64,000 nt of DNA from Adiantum capillus-veneris (GCA_014529385.2 CM043966.1:91678587-91742586); one strand, 5' to 3'; positions 35,031 through 46,365 are shown, counted from the stretch's first letter. Numbers and translations: made by a program. The notes: a model not told the origin generated them from the sequence alone.

Positions 35031-36099
35031 GAACCAGAAATTGTCAATATTTCCATCATGAGAATTTGGAATAATTCATGCCACTTTGGCTAAATGCAAA
35101 AAGTTTGTAATGAAAAAATGTATAAGATTCCAACTACCTTAGAAAACTTTAATAATGACAACATCCTAGCTATTTAGTGCACCCTTCGAGTATAGAGATC
35201 AACAAGGAAGAGGAGGGAGGAGCAGCTGAAGAGAAGGGAGCCGACCAAGAAGAAGATATGGATGTCTTCAATTTTTCTTCATTTTCCACCAGGATGGATT
35301 CTCTTTGTTTGTGTGTTGTCATCTATATATATGATAATGCACCCCCTGATTTGCGTCAAGGCCCTGAGCCACCTCTCTACCCACCGCCATCACTTCTTGA
35401 GGGGCCACCACTGCTATAGCGATTACAGGTTAGAGTTGGGTCTGCAAATTCCATCGCCACATTCACCTCTGTTATCTCAATCCCCATTGTGAGAGTGAAA
35501 GGCTAGGAGACCTCCCACTATCAGAGGCACAGAGGTTGTGCATTATGTGAAAGATTACATTAGTGTGTGTGTACTACACAGAGAAGGAGAAGAGAGAGAA
35601 GGTAGAGAGAGAGAGAGAGAGACAATACACGCAGATAGGTGGTTAGGTGATGTATTGGATTGGGATTATGAAAGTTTGGATACAAGGTTATTATGTAGGC
35701 TGATGATCAGGGATACGAATGAGTGCTCATACCCTTTGCGTTCTGGAGGTGTGATAGCTGGCATTTATTTAATTTATTCCAACATCCCCCCTTAGCTGAA
35801 TGCCGAGGGAGAGGTGCTGATTACATCTCATTTCTAATACAAGTACATGTAGGAGTGCCTATATGAGATGGTTGTGCTTTCTGTTTTTTGTGATTGCAAA
35901 AGCAATCAATGCAAGAAGGAAAGACAAATTTTGGGTTTGAATGGACTTGATGCCATCCACAATCAATCAAGAAATTGTTGGAGATGAAAATTTGATGAGG
36001 AGGTTTCATCCTCCATCGTGGCTTCAATTCAAATGGGCATGACTTGATAACTTGCGAGTGTTGAGGTCGAACCACTTCATTAAAATTACTCCCCCCCTT
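35029..36099. other. No supported gene
   Basis: Short ORFs at 35,177-35,795 overlap purine repeats and have no family features. 'ccaacatccccccttagct' near 35,779 resembles retroelement 3' ends but has no partner. Confidence 0.35.
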
Positions 36100-36639
36100 T
36101 CAAACTTGACATGAGCGTGCATACTCATCGGCAAGACTATGGAAAAGTAAGAATAGAAGAGCATAGCAAAAACCGGCAATGACCATTTCATCATCATCAC
36201 AAGCATTGTTGATTGTCATCAGGTTGAAATTGTATCCCAGTGAAAGAGCAACACCATCATTGAACGGATCTTTACGCCAATGATTTTGAGTTTCAAAATT
36301 GCGGCACAAGGTTGGTTTTTGATTGCGAGGAGCTCGACAACAATATTTACAGAAGGGGACACTGTCATAGCATTCGAAAATATCCAGCTTAGAGATTTGT
36401 ATTGCCACATTTTCATGGAGGCCATCATCAATAGATCTTGGGAGACGGTTACCATAAAGTCCATAGTCTTGTGTGTAACAATATCCATTGCTGGACAGTG
36501 CAGGAGATAGTACATTGTCTGCATGTTTTCCTTTAGCGACTTCTACGAGATCTTCTATAGCTTCATGGGTCCCAAACAAGATTCTTCTTTTCCTGATCTG
36601 CAGGTCAAGGTTGACTTGGTCCTTTGCAAGGAGATCCAA
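36100..36639 (-). CDS. Unrecognised 179-codon ORF
   Basis: An intact minus-strand frame, one of the longest uninterrupted ones in the window. It opens MDLLAKDQVNLDLQIRKRR and contains THEAIEDLVEVAKGKHADN and a Cys-rich patch, CKYCCRAPRNQKPTLC, with two close Cys pairs that could bind metal. A hydrophobic stretch (GFCYALLFLLFHSLA) lies near the C-terminus. I do not recognise the family. It lies on the same strand as the TNP2-like fragments at 39.4-40.9 kb and could be another part of that transposon or a captured exon; both are guesses. Confidence 0.4.
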   Translation of the reverse strand: MDLLAKDQVNLDLQIRKRRILFGTHEAIEDLVEVAKGKHADNVLSPALSSNGYCYTQDYGLYGNRLPRSIDDGLHENVAIQISKLDIFECYDSVPFCKYCCRAPRNQKPTLCRNFETQNHWRKDPFNDGVALSLGYNFNLMTINNACDDDEMVIAGFCYALLFLLFHSLADEYARSCQV

Positions 36640-39400
36640 GAAAGTGGCTATGATGTCTTCATATACCTTGAATTAGTGAGCAATTCCCTCCATTGGATTT
36701 TTTGAAAATTACAAACTCCCGGGAGGGAATGACATTTTTCCCCCATGGGATTTTTTGGCTCAAGTGGGAAATTACCTGCACCTGGGAAAGTGGAGCTGTG
36801 ATAAAGTTTCCCACGTTCTCAAGTGGGAGAATCATGCTACTCAATATATCCCTGGTGGGAATATTTTTTCCATGAGGGAATTCATTGTTCTTTCGCATTC
36901 TCAATTTACAACACTTAATAAAAAAAATAGGTGTTGAACTTGAGCATCATCAACACATTGAACACACCTTGCCTAAAATATTTTTTGCATCCGTGGAATA
37001 ACTTTACAACATACCACAATTGAAGGCCCACAAAACTATCCATATATTTGAAATACTTGAGAAAACAATCTGTTCTCTGGCAAGCGCACTATTTTTTGAG
37101 CACAATGCGATTTGTTTCATGTATTCATAAACACTACCTCAACTAGAACCCTAGATATATCAATTGATACAACAAAGAATCGTCCTATAGAGATGTACAT
37201 GAAGAGGTGCCATGTTTGAAACCTTACACAATGGTATTCGTATCGTAAACTACACCACTTTTATCCTACCTATATCCATCAATACTAGTGCTTCACTTGC
37301 ATAGCACACTCCGCAAATGGCAAGAATAGTTAACACATGCAATTGTCAAGTCCCTTCCAACCATCCACAAACATCACCGTTGTCAATATATACAAGAAAT
37401 TAGAGCTCTGCCACACCCAATAAAACCTATTCAAAACTTCTACATACCATATATGCATTCCAACAGACTTAGCCTAGAAGAAACTCTCCATTGCATATAC
37501 CTCGAAATATTCCAAACTTCCTTGTCATATCCTTGTCTAGCAAACAATGGGCTCCAAGAAACAACGAGGAAATTAAGTAAATAAAACAAGGAAACGTGCT
37601 TTTAAAGCTGATTGTAAGACAAGAGCCAACAAGCCTTCAAAGGTAGCAAACAAGAGGCAACAGGCGCAACAAGGCCTTCCCTTGGCACCTCCTTTCAAAC
37701 TGCTCACAGTACCTTTGCCACATCCATACTAAAGTTCCTGTCCAAGCACTCCTAGTGATGACATCAAATAACTGAAGCAATCAATAACCAATAGCTTTAA
37801 ATTGGCTACATCTTGGTTGCAAGAGAGACTACCAAAAGAAGACCGACTGAAGCGATCAGCAAGCACAAACTACACTTTGGCTGCAAGAAAGACTGACAAA
37901 AAACAAACAACTGCAACGAACAGAACACACCCTTGCTGGCACCAACTTCAACATCGAATGTAACCAACAATTATCGAATAATTGAACCATCAACAAGCAG
38001 AAGCCTTACATTGGCTGCACTTTGGTTGCAACAAAACCTCACCCAAAAACAAACAACTGCAACAACACAAACCCATGCTTGCACTTATTATTGAACGTAA
38101 ACCAACATTGCAACTGTGATTAAAAAATTTACAACCTACAAGAGGTGCTTTTCATATAAAAACTGTTACCAACAAGCCACTACTATAATCAGATTTAAAA
38201 TACCAGCAAGATGTGTTGTTCCAAACAAAAGTGTCTACAACAAGTTTGTCTTTATTGAAGAGGAGTTGTCACGGTATATCTATCAGAACCATTACAACAA
38301 TCAACTCAACATAGACTATCCAAAGAACGATTCTTCAAGTCCTCACAAACAAAGGAGTTGTTACGGTTTCAATTTGAAAGTTAATAAAGATGAAGCATAG
38401 CTCGTAGTTTCCATACCCTAGCAGCTTGCAAGAAAGAAGCAAAGAGTATGCTCCAACAAGGACGTTGCACTTGACCATACAACAATTGCTGCCAAAATAA
38501 GAACAGAACACAAGGCATTGCACAACCACCTGAAAAAAACAGCTCTACCACACACCAACGGACCCCTGCCAAACAACAAAATCACAATCAAATGCCATTT
38601 AAGATTGCAAGAAATAACGCACGTCAAGTATTTTCCATGGTAACAGACATAATATCCATCATAGATACATCACATACATGTGTGTGTGTGTGTTTGCACA
38701 CAATATGTACCTATATGTGTGTTTGTGGACGTGTACATACATATATGCATGCATGCATATATACATTTATATCTGTATGTATATCCATACATGCATAATA
38801 CATTTGTATATAATACATACATGTATGTGTCGTATGTATCCATGTTTGTACATACATACATGCATTTGTATCATATAGATGGGTATATATAGATATATCT
38901 ATGTGTCTTTGAGAGAGAGAGAGAGAGAGAGAGACCGATGCAAGTTTCAAACATCTTAAGCAAAAAACACATAAAGACAAGGAGCTTTACTAGTGAACTG
39001 GTCCGTCCATCATGAGCTCTCCGCATCCAGCTTCATATTTAGCTCGCTGTCAAAAACCTTAGCTAGCAATCCCTTTTCATAGCAGAGATTAGGATTCACC
39101 CCTCACAAATTTTAAAGCTTGGACATATCAAAATCATATTGAAACTTTCAACAAAGGCTTTACGAACAACTACCTCATGACAAGTACGCTGCAAAGACGT
39201 GCCCTCATCCGCTCTACCCTGAAAGAAGAAACGAGTAAGGTTAGAAGCTTGACATAAGAGTAATAAATAAGAAAAAGGTGAATGTATTGTCAAGGTGGAG
39301 AATAACCTCTTTGGAGCTTGGAATTCCAGTAACTATAGATTTCCAACCAGCCAAAAAAAATCAAATTCTGCATCATCCAACCAAAAAAGAAGGTCCTTTA
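36640..39400. other. No supported gene; microsatellite patches
   Basis: 36,700-36,900 is rich in 'tgggaa' and 'ttccca' phrases. 37,000-38,600 shows nothing recognisable. 38,675-38,935 is a mix of GTGT, CATA and ATAC runs ending in a GA run, so the overlapping ORFs there are artefacts. Confidence 0.5.
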
Positions 39401-39416
39401 TCCTTGGCTCGTCAAC

Positions 39417-40099
39417 TTACACAATAAAAGCACCCTTCATTTGAAAGTTATCGGAGAATGCAATGACATGATCCCAAGGCTCATGCCATGGTGGAACATA
39501 ACCTGGCTGTCCTCTTTGCACCAATCTCCCTTGAACCTTATGCCCACTCACCTCATACATTATCTCCAGGCCATTAATAGGAGATCTTAAGCAAAGAAAA
39601 ATATGCTTGAGCCAAGCAAATGGTCGCACCATGTCCTTTAGATTACTCTTCTCACTTGTGCGCACGAGAGGCATCCCTGTCACCTCATCATGATGTAAAT
39701 GCTTTGAACCATAGATTCCACGACCATAAATAGCTGAAGTTCTCCTTCTTGTTCATGAAGAAATATTTTCTTCAGACGGCCTCTACATAATCCTCCTTGT
39801 TGGCATGTTTGAAATAGCTTATCTTCAAAAACTACATAGTCACCTTGTGTATACTTACATCCATGCAAAAAGGCCTTGAAGTAGAACACACCCATATCAT
39901 ATATATTTTCTAAAGTAAGCAAAGTTGAGCCATTCCAATTGTAGATAGAAAACAATGACTCCCTTTCAAATGCACTAAGCGTAAAAACCTTCTTACCAAC
40001 AATAAGACCCTTGTTATTTACCAAGCCTTTGCAACTACTTGGAAGGAGTCTAGAACATGCATTCCATCCATCTTTGGCTTTGTCCTCTGACGATACCAA
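39417..40099 (-). pseudogene. Possible TNP2-like (CACTA) transposase, C-terminal part
   Basis: Two minus-strand frames join head to tail. The upstream one (39,680-40,099) has KGLVNNKGLIVGKKVFTLS, then FLHGCKYTQGDYVVFEDK and FLHEQEGELQLFMVVE. The downstream one (39,417-39,683) has MVRPFAWLKHIFLCLRSPIN. The order 'shared His-Gly Tyr segment, then E-[GE]-x-W/L-x-x-V-x' recalls the C-terminal region of TNP2-type transposases. The match is from memory of general pattern and weak. Stops separate the parts. Confidence 0.3.
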
Positions 40100-40409
40100 A
40101 AGAATACATTTCTCATGCTAATCAGCACAATCTCTTGGTACTTCCTGATCTCCGTGCCCCTCTCGAAAAACGAAGAAAGAATTTACAAAATACTTATCTC
40201 TGTCAAAGCATCGTGACCCATCTTTCTCGACATGGATTTGTTTCTAGATCCTTGTAAACAAATGACGACATTAGAACTTAGTAGAAGAAATCTCATTCGC
40301 GTTGTTATTGGTGGGTATACTCAAGTAGACCAAAACACATCTCTCAAAAGAAAAGCACCAAAAACAATCGTGCGACCCATGTCTCAAGATGTCATTAAGC
40401 ATTTCACCA

Positions 40410-40904
40410 TTACCTGAAAAAACAACAAATAACATAAATATGCATGCATGAATCTGAGATTATATGAATTTTGTCATAACTAAAAAAAGGACTAATACCT
40501 GCTACATGTTCCAAAGGAGAGCTATTTGGACCCTCCCACTCCTCCGATAAGATGCGCCACGAAAGCAAAAGAGATCGACAAACACTTATGTCATCTTGGG
40601 TCCATCCCTTTTGCCTTGTACACTCAAAAAACATGTGTGAGATATCAATAAGAATCTTTCCAAGGACCACATCTTCTTGGGAGATTCCATTGACCACATT
40701 TAGAATATGGGGCAAACACCACTGAATAAACTTTTGGCAATCCTTCGCTTTGAAAATTTTGTAGTGTCGAGAAGGATGTTGTGGCCATCGTCCACTATTC
40801 AAAATAGTCTTGGGTATTGCCCTCTCCACCTCTTTCATAGCCATATCAATTTCCTCTTTCACAGCCATAGGTCTAGTTTGCATCACCACTATATATTTAC
40901 ACAT
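40410..40904 (-). pseudogene. Possible TNP2-like transposase, central part
   Basis: Intact minus-strand frame of 164 codons. FKAKDCQKFIQWCLPHILNV, ILIDISHMFFECTRQKG and VCRSLLLSWRILSEEWEGP resemble the helical segment 'K..DW..F....LP..L...' found before the PNMHLH block in CACTA transposases. It lies directly upstream, in transcription order, of the fragment at 39,417-40,099. The diagnostic His block is not present, so identity stays tentative. Other transposase types or an unrelated gene are possible. Confidence 0.33.
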
Positions 40905-41071
40905 CAGTGCTTGTATAGAGGTGCATCAACGGCATCCAGAAGTGTGAAACCTAAAATCACTTGCAAAAAGTAAACAAGTTAAATAATTGTCCCTAAAACA
41001 TCTCAATATACAATTATGAAAAAAGGCTTGAGGAAATGAATTCTGACCTCAGCTTGCAAGTAGTGGCTCAA

Positions 41072-41142
41072 GAAATCGAAGCCCTCCTGAATTCACACAA
41101 AATCGAAGCCCTCCTGAAATCGAAGCCCTCCTGAATTCGCAT
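41072..41142. repeat. Short tandem repeat 'aatcgaagccctcctgaa'
   Basis: Three copies of 'aatcgaagccctcctgaa' (one followed by 'ttcacac', one by 'ttcgcat') lie in tandem. The surrounding 41,143-41,568 holds one ORF (41,294-41,641) without family features. Confidence 0.8.
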
Positions 41143-41568
41143 AAAATCTCCTCCTCTCAGGCTAGATCAATGGCAAACTGCTCTTGTCTGTACTTGGTCT
41201 CCTCTGGTTAGACGCATTGTAGGCGATGGGCTAGTAGTTGCCTACAAAAGACTGTCGATCAACTAGGGCGAGGGCGATCCTAATTCGTGAATAGTGGAGC
41301 AAATTTGCAAACATACCTATGCGGATTTAGATAGGTGGGCGATATATAGTGGGCACAAGTCGATAGTGGGCGCGTACTACTTGCTAGGGATACAGGAGAC
41401 GCGCGACAGTGAATTGGAGCTGACACGGGCTACAGGTTGCAAGTCGACCTCCTGCACACACTGCTCGCTTGGGTTTCAGAAGTGGAGACGCAGGCACGTA
41501 GAGGGATGCAGGTTTCAATTTGTTAGGGTAAAGGGGCCAAAAGTGGGCCACCTAAGCAGAGTGGCCCG

Positions 41569-41785
41569 CATTGTTCGGGAAAATTCTTTTTTTCAAACAT
41601 ACAAAAGTCCTCTCCTTGAATTTGCCAAGAGGAAATTTTAGAAAATTAGGTAATTTTTTTAGGTTTTTATACTATTTCTCACGTTTTTGGGGCGGAATTT
41701 CTCCTTTTCCCCTTGCCTTCAACCGGCTTTTTTGAAATTGAAAACGGCACAATATTAAGCTAAGACACATTTTTCCCGAACACTA
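41569..41785 (+). mobile_element. MITE family B, copy 1 (hAT type)
   Basis: 217 bp with ends 'cattgttcgggaaaa' and 'ttttcccgaacacta', inverted to each other. Its interior matches the second copy at 42,567-42,763 ('aaattgaaaacggcac', 'aagaggaaattt'). The left end has T where the other copy has G. A target duplication is not readable here. Confidence 0.75.
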
Positions 41786-42179
41786 AGAGCGGGAGATTTA
41801 AGGGTCAAAACCAGCGTTTTTTAAAAATTCAAGGTATTCGCTAGCACTTTCATGTGTCATTGCACATGCCAGGTGAGATGATAAGGTTGTGGTGAGGATA
41901 GATGGGGTAATTTTTGCAATCAATAATTTCTTTGTAAAAAAAAGGGAGTGAGAGGAGATCCAATAGCCCCCTACGCCTACTGGTTGCACTAATCTGTCGA
42001 GCAGGTTTGACACCCGCCACAGTTTGCCCCCTCTTTTGGAGCTACAAGGGCACCATGGCCCCCATTCTATCTGAATCTGCCATGAGTTGCAAGGGCAACA
42101 TGGCCGCCATTTAACTGAGTCTGCCATAACCTACTGAAGTGAGAATCCCGTTGGCCATAATGGTCAAAGTGTGGACACA

Positions 42180-42330
42180 TGCAGGGAATCATTTGCCCTT
42201 CTGCTTCTCCTTGCACTCCTCAAGTTTGCTATTGCGGGCATAACAGTCATCACACCTGCAGGGCATTGTTTACCTTGCTGCTTCTCCTTGCTCTGCTCAG
42301 AGTTTGCTATTACGGCCTAGGTCATCAAAG
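42180..42330. repeat. Tandem duplication of about 76 bp
   Basis: 'tgcaggg...ctgcttctccttgc...tca.agtttgctatt.cgg' occurs twice, at 42,180-42,237 and 42,257-42,317. Just before it (42,035-42,130) 'gcaagggca.catggccgccatt' type sequence is doubled as well. Confidence 0.7.
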
Positions 42331-42566
42331 ACCAATTTTGCAAAGCACCACCAATTGGCATGCCGGGGAAGATTAATGCTTGCATCGCAATCTTACCCCT
42401 TGGCCCATGGTGAGTCAGGGAAGATCAGTGATCAGGGCCCCTTTACCCTAAGAGTTTCATTTAGGAAGAGTAAAAGGTTTCATCCTGCTGTGTGTGAGAC
42501 AATGACATGTGACTTAAGCTCTAAACTTTTCTCCTAGGAAGCCCTAGCTCTAGCGATGGCGTGAAG

Positions 42567-42763
42567 CAGTGCTCGAGAAAAATCATTTTTCCAAACATAC
42601 AAAATTCCTTTTCTTAATTTTGTCAAGAGGAAATTTAAGGAAATTAGGTTATTTTTTCAAGTTTTTACACTAATTTTCTCTATTTTCCCCTTACCCTCAA
42701 CCGACATCTTTAAAATTGAAAACGGCACGATATTAAGTTGAGACACATTTTTTTCGAACACTA
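42567..42763 (+). mobile_element. MITE family B, copy 2 (hAT type) with 8-bp target duplication
   Basis: 197 bp with ends 'cagtgctcgagaaaaa' and 'ttttttcgaacacta'. The 8-bp direct repeat 'gcgtgaag' flanks it (42,559-42,566 and 42,764-42,771). CAGTG-type ends and an 8-bp duplication are hallmarks of hAT elements. It has no coding capacity. Confidence 0.85.
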
Positions 42764-42948
42764 GCGTGAAGAGAATAGCAGTGCCGCCGCTCCCTCTGCC
42801 GTCTCATTGTCACAACTACTTTTAAGCATCATCAGAACTACTTTTATCATGTTTAAGCTTCCTCACCACTCACTTGTGCACAATAACGCCTCTCTGCTGT
42901 TTCGACACCTGGACAAGTTCCAATTGATAGGAGTCCAAGGAGTTTCCA

Positions 42949-43372
42949 ATATCCCATGGTTTACTCTTTTCTTTGGCCCTATTGAGCTATCAACAAAAGG
43001 ATCGGATCTCCTCAAAACGCTCTGGAAGGCTTGGAACAGTTATAGGCCCAGCCTGAGGGTTAATTGGGAATCTAAACACAGCCTCGCAAGATATGCGCAA
43101 TATCATATGTGAAGGGAACGCCCAATGCTGTGATTCCCTTTAATTGTATACAAAGGGTAGGCCTTCCTATACCCTATACATGATACAACATCATGGAATG
43201 TATTACTCGTAGGGTTTTCAAAGTAGGGACATAAAAAGGCAATCCTAGAAAGCTTTGCTCAGATGGAGTGTTAGGAAATCTATTTAGATGCACCAACATG
43301 TGTTTTTTTCCATGCGATTTTGTAGCCAAAATAAGATTCTCTTCACTTCAGTACGGTATGCATCCCATAGTT
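42949..43372 (+). repeat. Direct duplication, copy 1 (about 425 bp)
   Basis: Starts 'ccaatatcccatggtttact' and is repeated with few differences at 44,329-44,752. In one frame it reads GPIELSTKGSDLLKTLWKAW, protein-like but of unknown family. Confidence 0.9.
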
Positions 43373-43796
43373 CAAGAGTGTAGGTGGAGCGATGATGAAG
43401 ATGGTGGTTTGAAAAAATGACGCAAGAGTTGGAACTTTGAAAATCTTTTACCCTTGATAACACCTCCGTCATAGGTCGTCGGTATAGAATACGGTACAGG
43501 TGTCGATACACACTTCGAAAGAAGCATCGGAATATCCTATAGAATTACTGGTGCATATATGGGCGCTTGCTTTTATGTGTATTTTATAGGTTACTCCGAC
43601 ATCAAATATACCAAAGACGCGAGATCGGCATCTTTTTCGATGCCTATTTCAATGCTTTTTAGTTTTAAAACTAACTTTGTCTTGTCGATATCTACATCGA
43701 TATATGCGCGACGTATTGTAGTGTTATCATGTATTTAGTAGTGCTAGTTATAACAAGAGCGTTTTAATTATTTGTTGCATCATTGGTAGATAAAGT

Positions 43797-44310
43797 ATGG
43801 ACAATAGGATGGCGTGTCCTTCTGCACATTGTAAGCATGAGACCTTTCGAAAACAAACAATTTGTGACCAGCACATACGCAATCACGGTCTCTTTCCAAT
43901 AGAGCAACTACAAAACCTACATTATCGATCTCATGGTCCAGAGACAATAGATCAAACTCCACAAGTAGATATTGCTCAAACTTCATCCCACAAAAGACGA
44001 TTTTCAAACAACCAGCCATCGACAGAGTCCTCCCAACCAATACCTGATGTGGAATTTCAAGAAGTAGAGTGGAGCAAATGTTAGATGCGTTCTTTGACAT
44101 GCATCCCATCATTGAAAACATAGAAGAAAACATCATTCAAGGCAATACTACTAACCAACTTCAGCCATCCCATCCATGTCAACAGCATGATAGCAACGAT
44201 AAAGAGGGTGAGATGATGCAAACTCTTGTACGCATGCCGCTTTACAATGGTGTAAAAATCTCAGTTCTCTGTACGCTTTGGCAATGCTTAATTTGTAGTC
44301 TGTCTATGGC
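43797..44310 (+). pseudogene. CACTA-like (TNP2) transposase N-terminal fragment
   Basis: The first frame (43,797-44,081) opens MDNRMACPSAHCKHETFRKQ and continues TICDQHIRNHGLF, a Cys/His pattern like the zinc-binding start of CACTA transposases. A second frame (44,069-44,380) contains PLYNGVKISVLCTLWQCLIC, which resembles the conserved 'PLY.G...S.L...L.L.' block of TNP2 proteins. The fragment ends where the second copy of the 425-bp duplication begins. 'ttgtagtg' near 43,716, an inverted CACTACAA, could be a terminal repeat. The evidence is motif-based only. Confidence 0.45.
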
Positions 44311-44328
44311 TGTTCCGACACCTAGTTT

Positions 44329-44752
44329 CCAATATCCCATGGTTTACTCTTTTCTTTGGCCCTATCGAGCTATCAACTAAAGGATCGGATCTCCTCAAAA
44401 CGCTCTGGAAGGCTTGGAACAGGTATAGACCCAGCCTGAGGGTTAATTGGGAATCTAAACACAGCCTCGCAAGATATGCCCAATATCATATGTGAAGGGA
44501 ACGCCCAATGCTGTGATTCCCTTTGATTGTATACAAAGGGTAGGCCTTCCTATACCCTATACATGATACAACATCATGGAATGCATTACTCCTAGGGTTT
44601 GCAAAGTAGGGGCATAATGAGGCAATCCTAGAAAGCTTTGCTCAGATGGAGTGTCAGAAAGTCTATTTAGATGCACCAACATGTGTTTTTTTGCATGCGA
44701 TTTTGTAGCCAAAATAAGATTCTCTTCACTTCAATACGGTATGCATCCCATG
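44329..44752 (+). repeat. Direct duplication, copy 2 (about 425 bp)
   Basis: Second copy of 42,949-43,372, offset 1,380 bp. Differences by eye are a few percent. After it, 44,753-45,130 holds no recognised sequence. Confidence 0.9.
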
Positions 44753-45135
44753 GTCCCAACATCCCCTATATCCCACACCCATTTCATTGCTTGTAACCGG
44801 GCTATCCAAAATGGTCTCAGGTTGATAGGGTTTTGACAAAGTGTTTATGTACTTCATCGGGTTGCCCACTTTGGACAAGAGAGGCAAAGTCAAACCTCCT
44901 TATAGGGCCTTTTTGAGAGTCCACATTTTCCCTAATGAGAGAATTTGATCCCCCCACAGGATCTTGATGGTGCTTTGGAAATATGAAAGTATGATGTAGG
45001 GATTTGAAAGAAGATCTCCCTCCCACTTGCGATATGGAAAAAATAGTAATGTGGGATAAACAATGGGAGGAGCAAAAGATAAAGATGAAACGGGTTAAAT
45101 TCCAAGACTACTCCACTTTACCCAAGTGAATCAAG

Positions 45136-46365
45136 ATGGCGCAAGATGTGCCAAGGGCCATGGGTGGCCAATCAGATGCCAACAGCACTATCACAATCAT
45201 GCGCACAATGTTGAATGCCAAGTGTGCACATCTGATGGGCATCCCTCACAAAGCCGTGGTAGAAGGTGTGAGGATTGGAGCAGGCTCCTTTGGTGTTTGC
45301 ACATTATACACTATTAAAAGAATATCCTTATTTGTAGAGCATATCACATATGTAGAAAAATGCTAAAGGGAGGGGCAGAAGCAAAGTTTGATAGCTTCCA
45401 GATAGAGCAGGGCATGCAAACACTGAAGCCCTCCATTGTTAAATGCATTGTCTTTACCATTGAGGCCCCCTGGATCACAATCTTCCCATACACAATGATC
45501 AAATGTTGCATGCACATGCTTAAGTACAGCTGAAAGAATAATTTTCCACATGCAAATCAGCAGCAAAGATAGAGATTGCATGACTCAAAGTAGTGAGTGA
45601 GCAGATACCATCCATTTTATAGGCTTTGATTGATGGCATTGAGGCCGTTCACTATGCTAGTATAGTGAACGGCCACAATGCTATCCATTTTATAGGCTTT
45701 GATTTGATGGCATTGAGGCCGTTCACTATGCTAGTATAGTGCATTTTATAGCCTTTGATTGATGGCATTGAGGCCGTTCGTTATACTAGCATAGTGAACG
45801 GCCTCAATGCCATCCATTTTATAGGCTTTGATTTGATGGCATTGAGGCCGTTCACTATGCTAGTATAGTACACTACAATTTTCACCCCTACAATGTAATG
45901 CTAGATTTTACTCGTGCAAATAAACCCTGTATTGGCATTATTGATTGGGGAATGATGCTTAGAACCCGAGCCAAGTGCGCATCTAGAAATTTTGTACACC
46001 CTGCCACTCAATCTTTGTTTGCACTTTTGGAAGCAAGGGAAGAAGGCGAACATGAGCTCGCAAAGAGGCCATGGATTGCTCCAGAGATATATGATCCACT
46101 GTGCTTAGATGCATACACAAAACATAGCGATATTTATGCATTAGGTTTTCTATACGATATTTTAATAGATTTTTTGCGTGCAGCTAGAAAAATATACTTC
46201 CCAAAAGAAGTATTTTTCCACCCCAACCAAGATGCTCTCAGATCTATTCTGCAGAAGGTGGACACTTCGATGAAATTAAGAGAGTGCGATGCTAGAGGAA
46301 ATACTTGTGATATTTTGTTATTCTTTAAGGAGCATCTGAAGACATACCCTAATCATGTTCATTGA
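45136..46365 (+). pseudogene. Protein-kinase-like gene, broken, with altered catalytic loop
   Basis: The N-lobe is readable at 45,136-45,360: glycine-rich loop RIGAGSFG (45,271-45,294), then YTIKRI as the Lys strand. After a frameshift (45,360) the text continues EAKFDSFQIEQGMQTLKPS and IVKCIVFTIEAPW to a stop at 45,531. The C-lobe restarts at 45,868: VHYNFHPYNVMLDF is the catalytic loop, with HYN in place of HRD, so the catalytic Asp is Asn. DWG (45,943-45,951) replaces DFG and keeps its Asp. APE is at 46,078-46,086, followed by HSDIYALGFLYD. The frame is open to 46,365. Between the lobes lies a palindrome array. A GTGAGT at 45,593 and AG near 45,866 could make that array an intron. Confidence 0.72.
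45611..45870. repeat. Palindrome array, two 130-bp dimers
   Basis: Each unit starts 'ccattttataggctttgat', then has an arm 'gaggccgttcactatgctag' followed by its complement. Complete hairpins lie at about 45,632-45,685 and 45,762-45,815; half hairpins lie at 45,706-45,741 and 45,835-45,870. The period is 130 bp. Palindromic tandem motifs resemble the subterminal repeats of CACTA elements or a foldback insertion. The last base is directly followed by the kinase catalytic loop. Confidence 0.85.

Noticed and set aside
38592-38980. Several short ORFs on both strands
   Set aside because: They translate GTGT/CATA simple repeats and have Cys/His/Tyr-rich artefact text.
41294-41641. 115-codon plus-strand ORF
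   Set aside because: It runs into MITE family B and has no recognisable family features.
43716-45878. A CACTA element bounded by 'ttgtagtg' (43,716) and 'cactacaat' (45,871)
   Set aside because: The two motifs point outward rather than inward for this interval, and no 3-bp duplication matches.
45136-46365. A functional host kinase gene
   Set aside because: In-frame stop at 45,531, a frameshift at 45,360 and loss of the catalytic Asp argue against an active enzyme; only a spliced pseudokinase remains possible.
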